Positions 1 to 6,099 of a stretch of DNA of 16,909 nucleotides are shown one piece after another (positions within the stretch are counted from its first letter, which is position 1; each line of letters begins with the position of its first letter). The translations under genes were made by a program, and so were the position numbers. Under the pieces are notes generated by a model. That model saw only the letters and a program-made list of their open reading frames with translations, was not told the DNA's origin and ran no database searches. The stretch is from an uncultured Lachnospiraceae bacterium (GTDB taxonomy: Bacteria; Bacillota; Clostridia; Lachnospirales; Lachnospiraceae). Where the stretch lies: assembly GCA_910587105.1 (NCBI GenBank), contig CAJUMB010000067.1:1-16909 (forward strand), read 5' to 3'.

Positions 1-77
1 AACTGGCTAGGCTGTATCCAAATATAGTTTGAAAGCTAACCGGATGGAGTACTAGGATGATATCCACATCTTTCTTT

Positions 78-577
78 GTCACTCCCTTCGTGGGAGTGTG
101 GATTGAAATTGCATCTGCACCAGCCTGCCGGCCCACCTTCCGGTGTCACTCCCTTCGTGGGAGTGTGGATTGAAATAGTCAGCATCACCCCCGCTTCATG
201 CGCCTGCCGCGTCACTCCCTTCGTGGGAGTGTGGATTGAAATAAATATCTGCTTTTCTAGTTCTGTCCAACGGGCATGTCACTCCCTACGTGGGAGTGTG
301 GATTGAAATAGCATCCAGGGCGGCACTTTTGGAAGCGTGGAAAGGTCACTCCCTTCGTGGGAGTGTGGATTGAAATTCACTGCCATTTTTACGCCGCCTG
401 GAAGCGGCACGTCACTCCCTTCATGGGAGTGTGGATTGAAATGACGGTGACCCGGCCAGCCCTGAAGCAGTAGAGTCCGTCACTCCCTTCGTGGGAGTGT
501 GGATTGAAATTGAGTCTATCCTGTTGGCCCTGTGCACAGAATCCCGTCACTCCCTACGTGGGAGTGTGGATTGAAAT
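78..577 (+). CRISPR. CRISPR array, 8 repeats and 7 spacers, type I-C-like repeat
   Basis: Eight 32-bp repeats lie at 78-109, 145-176, 211-242, 278-309, 345-376, 411-442, 479-510 and 546-577. They start GTCACTCCC and end GTGGATTGAAAT. Spacers are 34-36 bp and all different. Each repeat carries a CTCCC/GGGAG hairpin with a 5-base loop, the shape of type I-C repeats; the ATTGAAAT end sets the plus orientation, so the leader should lie to the left. The loop is TTCGT in five repeats, TACGT in repeats 4 and 8, and TTCAT in repeat 6. Bases 1-77 contain no further repeat and may be the leader end. No cas gene is visible, so the locus is either orphan or has its cas operon left of the window. Peptide-like open frames across the array are repeat artefacts. 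Confidence 0.97.
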
Positions 578-642
578 CCATCCTTTTATTAGAAGCCTGG
601 AGGCAGGACTAATACAGCGTTTTACTAATATCTTATCACTTT

Positions 643-693
643 TTGAATCCCATTTTTCTTTAGAATATGCTATAATTTATAGAAAAATGGAGG
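643..693 (+). promoter_or_regulatory. Candidate promoter and RBS of the IS630-like remnant
   Basis: An extended -10 box TGCTATAAT has its hexamer at 671-676, and a GGAGG ribosome binding site sits at 689-693, 7 bases before ATG 701. A TTGAAT at 643-648 is 22 bases from the -10, too far for a normal -35, so activity would rest on the extended -10. Confidence 0.45.
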
Positions 694-700
694 ATTGACT

Positions 701-1124
701 ATGCGCGGTTTTAAAGCACCAGCTATTGAGCTGTCGGAAAAAAATAGAGATATTGAAAAATTTTGCTGTCAGTTATACCCTGCCTTCTTGTATTGTCCTG
801 CGTTCCAGGCTTCTTTTGATGGCCGCAGAAGGAGAAAGCAGCACGAAAACCGCACAGCTCCTTGGGGTCTCACGTAATACAGTCAATACCGGGCGGAAAT
901 ATTTTCATAAAAATACCGGTCTTCTTTTGCAGATGGAGGTTGCATGCCGCAGTTCCGATAACATGGAAGACCTTCCCGGGCTTATGAAATCTTTCCTCTC
1001 TGACAAACCCCGTCCGGGAAAACTGCCTGTATTTACACTGGAAGAAATCATGCTCGTTAACGAACCAGCCTGTAAAGACCCAAAAGATTTTGGTCACGGA
1101 CTCAGCCATTGGAACCTTACTTAA
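701..1124 (+). pseudogene. IS630-family transposase N-terminal fragment, frameshifted and truncated
   Basis: ATG 701 follows a good RBS. The first frame reads MRGFKAPAIELSEKNRDI, and the homology then continues in the next frame from about position 755 (LKNFAVSYTLPS...), so a one-base indel lies near 745-765. The second frame shows the helix-turn-helix of IS630-type transposases (LLMAAEGES, then AQLLGVSRNTVN) and the linker SDKPRPGKLPVFTLEE..., ending DPKDFGHGLSHWNLT before a stop at 1122-1124. The whole DDE catalytic domain is missing. The break coincides with the start of reverse-strand IS3-like sequence, so the gene was probably cut by a later insertion or deletion. It cannot make a working transposase. 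Confidence 0.75.
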
Positions 1125-1290
1125 GGCGCTGGTTTTCTTTCTGGAGAGCCTTAAACTCCTTGAGTGTGACAGTTTCCTCCTCTGATACTTTGATTGGGGA
1201 AAGCTGCTTTACCCAGCCGCTAATAGTACTCTGTTTTCGCCATGCTGAACATATCCTTTGCTCTTTCACTTGGTAGTATTAGGTTGTTCA
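1121..1290 (-). pseudogene. IS3-family OrfA (HTH) fragment
   Basis: Read on the minus strand from about 1250 to 1121, one frame gives RKQSTISGWVKQLSPIKV, then SEEETVTLKEFKALQKENQRL. This is the recognition-helix and following leucine-zipper/coiled-coil region of IS3/IS911 OrfA proteins. The part before it (1240-1290) is out of frame or degraded, with stops in neighbouring frames, and no OrfB integrase follows because the fragment ends against the IS630 remnant. A T-run followed by TGTCCACACC at 1292-1308 may be the decayed IS end. The fragment is dead and is useful only as a marker of past insertions. Confidence 0.6.
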
Positions 1291-1333
1291 AATTTTTTTG
1301 TCCACACCTATTACTAACACCAAATTTAATCAA

Positions 1334-1350
1334 CGTACACACCGTGTACG
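1334..1350. repeat. Short perfect inverted repeat
   Basis: CGTACAC (1334-1340) and GTGTACG (1344-1350) are perfect complements separated by 3 bases. No T-tract follows on either strand. It sits in otherwise featureless DNA (1300-1480) between the IS3 scrap and the DUF951 gene. It could be an operator-like dyad or leftover IS sequence; no function can be assigned. Confidence 0.4.
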
Positions 1351-1481
1351 CCCCATAAGTTTATAACTAAATGATAAAAAATCATCTCACAAAATCAAGC
1401 ACAAAGAGACTCTGAGAGTACATTTTATATAAGCTGGCGTCGGGAATATAGCCGCCTAATGATTAAAGATATTGAAATAGG

Positions 1482-1664
1482 TCATTGAATAAACTCCCGA
1501 AAGTTTTTTTCCACCAGTCGCCTGGGTATCATAACCTGCCGCTGGCAGCCCATGCATTTTAACCGGAAATCAGCTCCTACCCGGAGTATTTCCCAGTGGT
1601 CATTTCCGCATGGATGCTTTTTTTTCATACGTATAATATTTCCCACTGTGAATTTATCTGCCAT
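1482..1664 (-). CDS. DUF951 family protein (YyzM-like)
   Basis: A 60-residue protein of unknown function, the normal size for the DUF951 family, a small single-domain family widespread in Firmicutes. The family signature is visible: KKKHPCGNDHWEILRVGAD near residues 14-32, then a CMGC (CxxC) pair and a basic PRR near the C-terminus. The histidine and three cysteines suggest metal binding, but this is inference. ATG (complement of 1662-1664) is preceded on the minus strand by AAGGGGGG about 6 bases away, a strong RBS. The frame is intact although transposon wreckage lies on both sides, which argues the gene is kept by selection. A weak promoter (TTGCAA at 1733-1738, TGTAAT about 16 bases on) is possible. 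Confidence 0.9.
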   Translation of the reverse strand: MADKFTVGNIIRMKKKHPCGNDHWEILRVGADFRLKCMGCQRQVMIPRRLVEKNFREFIQ

Positions 1665-1756
1665 TTCAGCCCCCCTTCTTTAAAAACTGTATTTTCTAAT
1701 AATTTCTACTATTACAGCAAATAATTCGAATTTTGCAATCTGTCAATGAGTAATAT

Positions 1757-1814
1757 CCGCTTTTGCTATAATAAAAATCCGATTATTTTCTATTGAAAAT
1801 CGATGCAAAAGCGG
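1757..1814. repeat. Perfect 10-bp inverted repeat enclosing an AT-rich spacer
   Basis: CCGCTTTTGC (1757-1766) is exactly complementary to GCAAAAGCGG (1805-1814). The 38-bp interior holds a second stem, TTTTC (1786-1790) against GAAAA (1795-1799), so the whole can fold as one long hairpin. It lies between the DUF951 gene and the left half of the inverted-repeat element. It may be a small foldback element or an RNA structure; no protein is encoded. Confidence 0.5.
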
Positions 1815-1915
1815 CTTATTCAAAGTACAATGTAATATGTTCGCTGTAGTACTGCAACGTGTTTGAAGAATCATTCACGCCAACAGCACACCCCGCTTTG
1901 CGGCATATCTGCCCC

Positions 1916-2941
1916 TTATTTGGTTGCTGCAGCCAGCTGCACCGCCCTTATGCGGAATAAATCTCCCATATTCATACCCTTACTGTGAAACAAAACCTTC
2001 CGGGTCCTGCCAGATTTTCGCTTTTTGATACTTTCATAATTACCGGAGCATAATCCAGCCCAGGAAGAAGTATGCCTGTCGGCAGGAAAACGGCCCATGT
2101 CTGTCCCGATAACGGAGATGACAGCTTGTGCGCAGGTATTGCCAATGCCGATTACTTCCTGAATTGCGTTTGAGGCCTGCTTTTCCTCTGGCTTTATAAA
2201 ATTGTCAATCTCATCATGCAGATTTTGGATATGGGCGTTGAGCTCATCCAAATGGGCAGGGAGTACTTTCATTATCCTGTGCTGGAGAGGGGGGAATAAC
2301 ACCGTTCAGGTCATCAATGATCTGTTCTTTTGCAGCTTTAAGATTATGCGCGATGACTTTCTGTTCATGCATCTCATTGTATTTTGTGCTGTCGATGGCT
2401 TCCCCCGGTAAGCAGAAATTCCAGAATGCTCCTGGCACTTCTGACATTGATGTCTGACACCGTACCGGACAGCTTGATATTGGCGTCCTCAAGCATTTTC
2501 TGAAGATGGTTCAGCTCCCGGGTGCGTCCGCCTGCAAGGCTCCTGCTGTAACGGACCAGTTCCCTCAGCTCACGCTGGTCCTTATCCGGGATATAGCTTA
2601 GCTGGAGCAGTCCGTGCTGATGAAGGCCAGCGGTCCATTCCGCACTTTCACATCTGTCTTCCGGCCCGGGAACGCCTTCATATGGCGGGCATTAACCACC
2701 ATGGCATTGTTCAGGTCAGAAGATTCAAGGATGTTGTACAGGGGCTTCCAAATAGGAGGCAGGCTCTCCATGGCAGCCATCTTACAGCTGCCTGTTCTAA
2801 GCCAGTCAGCCAGTTCAAGGAGCTGCTTGGCTGCTGCACCAAACTCACGTACTTCCTGCTTACTGCCTTTTTTGAAGCAGGCTGCTATGAGCTTTTGTGT
2901 ACATCAATACCACAACAATTGTCGTAAATTTTATCTATAAT
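1916..2941 (-). pseudogene. IS110-family transposase pseudogene (DEDD / Transposase_20), multiple frameshifts
   Basis: The minus-strand reading starts where GGAGGTGCC precedes ATT (complement of 2939-2941), probably a mutated ATG, giving IIDKIYDNCCGIDVHK. Family landmarks follow: the RuvC-like DEDD start GIDVHK, then MES...WKPLYNILE, GRKTDVK, and the C-terminal block SNAIQEVIGIGNTCAQAV..., SSWAGLCSGNYES and KRKSGRTRK. Homology changes frame about four times, near 2893, 2637, 2404 and 2292. Each break sits at a run or is explained by one missing or extra base (for example a lost A in the codon after TDVK). IS110 homology stops just after KRKSGRTRK, so roughly the last 80 residues are missing. 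The frame then runs by chance into the repeat half and stops at 1916. Non-functional. Confidence 0.8.
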
Positions 2942-3191
2942 GGCACCTCCGTGGATGAATTTACGGCACGGTACTCTGTCTGTTATCATTTTACTGTACG
3001 TTCTTCTGCCGCAAGCGGCTGGACAGATGGTGGTGCAAATGAGAGTACCTGAAATCAGTTTGGGCAGCGGGCTGCAAGCTCAAAATAAACACGATCTTTG
3101 CCGTTAGCTACAGTATAAATAGTAGCAAGGATAATTTCAATACCCTGCCGTCTGCACAGTTTCATTTATGGTAGTGACGAGTACGGGCATG
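2942..3191 (-). other. IS110 upstream non-coding region, possible decayed bridge-RNA locus
   Basis: About 250 bp with no reading frame of interest lie between the transposase start and the element end. In the IS110 subgroup, the non-coding segment upstream of the transposase gene encodes the bridge RNA that pairs with donor and target DNA. Short stems are visible: CCGC-TT-GCGG near 3015, GCAG...CTGC near 3065-3075, and CCGTG/CACGG just before the transposase RBS. The element is decayed, so loops may no longer match their targets. The assignment rests on position and element family, not on a recognised RNA sequence. Confidence 0.35.
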
Positions 3192-3251
3192 GGGTGCAAA
3201 TTGTGATGCACGGTTGATATAAAACATTATTCAAACACACTATAAAGTTCA

Positions 3252-3286
3252 AGAGCGTGTAAAAACACGCTCCTGAAGATTTTTTT
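3252..3286. terminator. Hairpin of repeat termini, possible terminator
   Basis: GAGCGTGT (3253-3260) and ACACGCTC (3265-3272) pair perfectly around an AAAA loop. On the plus strand seven T residues follow at 3280-3286. On the minus strand the hairpin lies about 80 bases past the sirtuin stop codon and is followed by a weaker TTGAACTTT. It may end the sortase-to-sirtuin transcript. The stem sequence equals the outermost bases of the inverted-repeat family found elsewhere in the window, so it may be a collapsed copy of that element. Confidence 0.4.
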
Positions 3287-3352
3287 AAAAATATCGTCGA
3301 ATATGTGGATGAGACATTCCGTCTGCAGAAGAAAATACGGCAGGACAAGGTA

Positions 3353-4078
3353 TCATATCTGAATTTGAGAAAAAACTTCGCCGATGGGCTGAGAGATTAC
3401 CAAATCAGCCTGCCGATCCCTGGGAGTGGGGGCTTTATTGATTACAATCAGCTTTTTCCCCTGAAAGTAATCTATCAGTCCTGCAGCTGGATATACAGCC
3501 AGAGAGGTTCCACCGATAATAAGCACCTGAGCAGCTGAAATGGCCTGTACAGAACGATTTATGGTGGTATTATCCAGTCCTTCTTCATAGAGCACCACAT
3601 CGGGTTTGATAGTCCCGCCGCATTCCTGGCATTTGGGGACTCCCTGGCTGTTTTTCATATAAGCAAAATCATAAAACTTTCCACACTTCATACAGTGATT
3701 CCGATGAACAGATCCGTGCAGTTCCAGGACGTTTCTGCTTCCCGCCATCTGGTGCAGGTTATCGATATTCTGGGTGATCACCGCTTTCAGTTTACCTGTT
3801 TGTTCCAGCTCTGCCAGTTTACGGTGAGCCGCATTGGGTTTGGCTGTATCGCAGAGCATTTTTGCCTGGTAGAAACGATAGAATTCCTGCGGGTTATTCA
3901 TGAAAAAAGTATGGCTCAAGATGGTTTCCGGCGGATAGTCATATTGTTGATTGTACAGGCCGTCCACGCTTCGGAAATCAGGTATGCCGCTTTCTGTGGA
4001 GACACCAGCACCTCCGAAAAATACAATATTTTCAAATTTATCAATAGCTTCCTGTAATTGCGTTACTTCTGATGTCAT
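3353..4078 (-). CDS. NAD-dependent protein deacylase, sirtuin (Sir2/CobB family)
   Basis: Removes acyl groups from lysines in cytosolic proteins, using NAD+ and releasing nicotinamide and O-acyl-ADP-ribose. The 241-residue chain has the full bacterial sirtuin motif set: GGAGVSTESGIPDFRS (22-37), TQNIDNLH (102-109), catalytic His in LHGSVH (H121), a CxxC...CxxC zinc site (C129, C132, C150, C153), then IIGGTSLAVYPA and VINK for NAD binding. An upstream ATG at 4093 would add 5 residues, but GGAGG lies 8 bases before the ATG at 4078 and overlaps the upstream start, so 4078 is chosen. Only 49 bases separate it from the gene before it (4128-4916), and no terminator is seen between them. It is probably the last gene of the sortase unit. 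Acyl preference cannot be read from the sequence. Confidence 0.93.
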   Translation of the reverse strand: MTSEVTQLQEAIDKFENIVFFGGAGVSTESGIPDFRSVDGLYNQQYDYPPETILSHTFFMNNPQEFYRFYQAKMLCDTAKPNAAHRKLAELEQTGKLKAVITQNIDNLHQMAGSRNVLELHGSVHRNHCMKCGKFYDFAYMKNSQGVPKCQECGGTIKPDVVLYEEGLDNTTINRSVQAISAAQVLIIGGTSLAVYPAAGLIDYFQGKKLIVINKAPTPRDRQADLVISQPIGEVFSQIQI

Positions 4079-4127
4079 GTGAAATTCCTCCATATGGTAA
4101 TTGCGTTTAAAAGCCCTTTATCAAAAT

Positions 4128-4916
4128 TCAAACAGAAATATCTACGGAAATGGGTTCTGCCGCTGAGGCGGTGTCTGTTATAGGCATTGATACGGGGACA
4201 GAAGGAGGCACTGCTGTAGTACCAGCTGTCTCCGCTATTCCAGCTGTCACAGGGGCAGGAGTTTTGGTATTTGCTGCAGAGACTGCGGGAGATGGCGTAT
4301 CCGATCCACTGCCGCCAGCTGCTTCTTTGCTGGCATAATCACGTTCCTCCCGGCGGCGTTTGTTCCGCTTGCTCCGCAGCTCATTGCACAATGCCCGTGC
4401 CTTTTGCTCTTCTTTTTTCTTTTCTGCTTTTTCCTGCCGTTTTTCCAGCTGATCTTCTTTTTCCAGCTGTCTCATCTTTGTGCGGATGCGCTTGATCAGC
4501 TTGTTCATGCGCCGGATCATCTGGCTGATTTTTTCCTTGTCTTTGCCCGTACTGACTGCGCCAGCCATTCGGAGATTTGCCATGGCGCGCATGGCTTTGG
4601 AGGAAACCTGCAGAACATCAAATTTTGTCTGGCCATTGGCCAGTTCCGCCGCCAGCTGTCCCACATTGTCATCGGGAACGGAAGCTTTTATTTTGGAAGA
4701 GGTGCCGTTATTTGGGGCGGAACCAGGCTGGAAAAGTCCGGCCTGGTGCTCCTTTTTCATTTCCTCCAGAAGAGTGGTATTTTTCTCCAGCTCCTTTTTT
4801 GCTTCTGACGCTGCATCGGCATCTGGTTCAGGAATTTTTTCTTTTTCTGTCTGCCAGCCGGTTTTGTACTGTGTGTGGTTTGTGCTCTGCCGCCATGTGT
4901 CTGCCGTGATTTTCAT
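4128..4916 (-). CDS. Uncharacterised coiled-coil protein with low-complexity C-terminus
   Basis: I do not recognise this 262-residue protein. It has no signal peptide, no hydrophobic segment and no LPXTG motif, so it is probably cytosolic. Three parts are visible. Residues 1-80 are polar and acidic with an E/K-rich helix. Residues about 81-130 look like the conserved core (VGQLAAELANGQTKFDVLQV, then SSKAMRAMANLRMAGAV). About 131-195 is a very basic E/K/R-rich coiled coil containing IRRMNKLIKRIRTKMRQLEK. The last 65 residues are an Ala/Pro/Thr/Ser/Val-rich tail. ATG 4916 has a textbook AGGAGG 8 bases upstream. It lies 89 bases after the sortase stop and 49 before the sirtuin, in one direction, suggesting co-transcription. 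A scaffolding or nucleic-acid-associated role is only a guess from composition. Confidence 0.85.
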   Translation of the reverse strand: MKITADTWRQSTNHTQYKTGWQTEKEKIPEPDADAASEAKKELEKNTTLLEEMKKEHQAGLFQPGSAPNNGTSSKIKASVPDDNVGQLAAELANGQTKFDVLQVSSKAMRAMANLRMAGAVSTGKDKEKISQMIRRMNKLIKRIRTKMRQLEKEDQLEKRQEKAEKKKEEQKARALCNELRSKRNKRRREERDYASKEAAGGSGSDTPSPAVSAANTKTPAPVTAGIAETAGTTAVPPSVPVSMPITDTASAAEPISVDISV

Positions 4917-5005
4917 GGATAATCCCTCCTTTTTAAAACATGCTGAAACAAATTCTCAATCATTAATGCCTGCTTATTAGGATTATCGGCTGAAATTAGG
5001 CAGAC

Positions 5006-5776
5006 TTAATCCAGCATGATGCCCTGTACTACAAAACGGGTAGCGCTGTTGCCCGTACAGGTGGATAATGTCATAATCTTGTCGAATTTTTTTGGTTCTG
5101 CCTGAGTGGGAGTTTCCGTCATTGCTTTCATTTCATTCAAATAAGAAGTGTATTCTTTGCCCGGTTTGCTGAACAGAGTATAAGTAAGGCTGTTGACTGC
5201 TGCAGTATGTGCGGAAAATATTTCGTATTTATAATTTTTTTCCGGGGTGAGCATCCAGAAATATGGGCTTGTGGAATAGGCATTTTCTGTGACAAAGCGT
5301 TTGAGGATACCGAACATGGAGCCATCTTTCATATTATGGCCGTAGACGATGGTGTTCAGGTCCTGGAAGTTCCTGTTATTAGCATAGTCAATAAAAATAG
5401 TTCCAGCAAAATTATAAGTTTTCTGGTAGGTCATATGGAGATAATAATCATTATCTGTTCCCTGTACCACAGGATAACTGATTCCCAGAGCCTCCACATA
5501 CAGCCATCCCACTACGTCCTGATTTTCAGCCAGCAGGGCATTGAAATCTATGGTGATGGGGGGCTGAGAACCGTCATCACCTGCCTGGGCGCCTTCCGGA
5601 TTGGGGTGCACGGCCAGCTCTTCCAGTTCTTTGTACTCATCTTTTGCCTGTTTATAGTCCATATAAATGCTGTAAAGTTTCCAGCCTGCAAAAGCAAACA
5701 CCCCAATGGCAGCCAGCAGGGCCAGTGTCAGCAGGTAGTCGCCTGCCTTTTTCTTCTTTTTTTTATTTTTTGCCAT
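5006..5776 (-). CDS. srtB: Class B sortase
   Basis: Membrane-anchored cysteine transpeptidase that cuts a sorting signal and attaches the protein to the cell wall or joins pilin subunits. The 256 residues begin MAKNKKKKKK, then one membrane segment (about 14-34, cytoplasm-in), a linker with a short coiled coil, and the sortase barrel from about residue 72. The catalytic triad is visible: His147 in VYGHNM, Cys240 in LSTCTG, Arg247 in TRFVVQG. The frame extends upstream to 5950, but AGGAG sits 4 bases before the ATG at 5776 and the promoter (5845-5873) lies inside the extension, so the short start is right. No sortase substrate is present in the window. It heads the unit with the coiled-coil protein and the sirtuin. 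Class B is judged from the N-terminal anchor and the TLSTCT motif. Confidence 0.93.
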   Translation of the reverse strand: MAKNKKKKKKAGDYLLTLALLAAIGVFAFAGWKLYSIYMDYKQAKDEYKELEELAVHPNPEGAQAGDDGSQPPITIDFNALLAENQDVVGWLYVEALGISYPVVQGTDNDYYLHMTYQKTYNFAGTIFIDYANNRNFQDLNTIVYGHNMKDGSMFGILKRFVTENAYSTSPYFWMLTPEKNYKYEIFSAHTAAVNSLTYTLFSKPGKEYTSYLNEMKAMTETPTQAEPKKFDKIMTLSTCTGNSATRFVVQGIMLD

Positions 5777-5844
5777 AGAACTCCTTTCTTTACAGTTTCT
5801 AAATGTAAATTTATCAACTGCTCTGTAGAATTTTCTTAAAACAT

Positions 5845-5873
5845 AGTATAAACGTTTTGGGGGGATTTCGCAA
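5845..5873 (-). promoter_or_regulatory. Promoter of the sortase unit
   Basis: On the minus strand TTGCGA (complement of 5868-5873) and TATACT (complement of 5845-5850) are separated by 17 bases. The transcript would start near 5838 and reach the sortase ATG after about 60 bases. It faces away from the hydrolase promoter at 5936-5964, so the two units diverge. Confidence 0.75.
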
Positions 5874-5935
5874 TGTTTTGTGAGGAATATAAAGTCTGAA
5901 TTTACCCGGGGGTGCCGGAGCAGAACTTTTAAGAC

Positions 5936-5964
5936 TTGCACTCTGTCCAAAAATTTGGTATAAT
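5936..5964 (+). promoter_or_regulatory. Promoter of the SleB-like hydrolase
   Basis: TTGCAC (5936-5941) and TATAAT (5959-5964) are spaced by exactly 17 bases, a sigma-A-type promoter. The start point would be near 5971, giving a 5' leader of 100 to 142 bases depending on which start codon is used. Confidence 0.8.
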
Positions 5965-5970
5965 AGCACT

Positions 5971-6099
5971 ACCTTAGTGGTGAAGAGGGCACCGCTGAAG
6001 TTTCAGAATCGGCTTTTTCAGCCGGGTAAACACAAAACCTAGGGGTTAATAAGGGGAAAATACTACAAGAATGATTGTGGAGGAAAATCCGCCAAAGGA
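5971..6099 (+). promoter_or_regulatory. Structured 5' leader, candidate riboswitch (possibly c-di-AMP, ydaO type)
   Basis: Hairpins visible: AGTGGTG (5976-5982) with CACCGCT (5990-5996), and CGGCT with AGCCG around 6010-6024. A closing stem can form either between CCTTA (5972-5976) and TAAGG (6048-6052), or between CCTTAGTGG and CCGCCAAAGG near 6089-6098, which would cover an AAAGGA ribosome binding site. The string GGGGTTAAT near 6043-6051 and the AGCCGGGTAAAC before it resemble conserved blocks of ydaO-type c-di-AMP riboswitches, which are known to control cell-wall hydrolase genes like the one downstream. The match is from memory and partial. It could be another leader class. Confidence 0.4.

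Larger units (their letters stand above)
1858..3238 (-). mobile_element. Decayed IS110-family element lodged in a MITE-like repeat
   Basis: The outer parts, 1858-1981 and 3192-3238, align with the left 124 and right 47 bases of the complete 179-bp repeat at 7015-7193, and together they make up one such repeat. Between them lie an IS110-type transposase pseudogene on the minus strand (2941 to 1982) and about 250 bp of upstream non-coding DNA (2942-3191). That upstream part is where IS110-subgroup elements encode their bridge RNA. The ends carry degenerate copies of the GTGTTTGAA / TTCAAACAC terminal repeat. Either an IS110 element entered the centre of a repeat copy and later lost its 3' end, or the 179-bp repeat is a deletion product of a larger element. 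The first reading fits the split better. Confidence 0.65.

Noticed and set aside
76..306. Open frame across the CRISPR array, and a similar one at 504-698
   Set aside because: The encoded peptide is a periodic translation of the repeat (FVGVWIEI units) joined by spacer sequence, with no RBS.
2202..2940. Plus-strand open frames over the IS110 region
   Set aside because: They are the reverse complement of recognisable transposase coding sequence and show no family features of their own.
5777..5950. 58-residue N-terminal extension of the sortase
   Set aside because: The extension covers the promoter at 5845-5873, lacks an RBS, and the downstream start has AGGAG and a normal membrane anchor.
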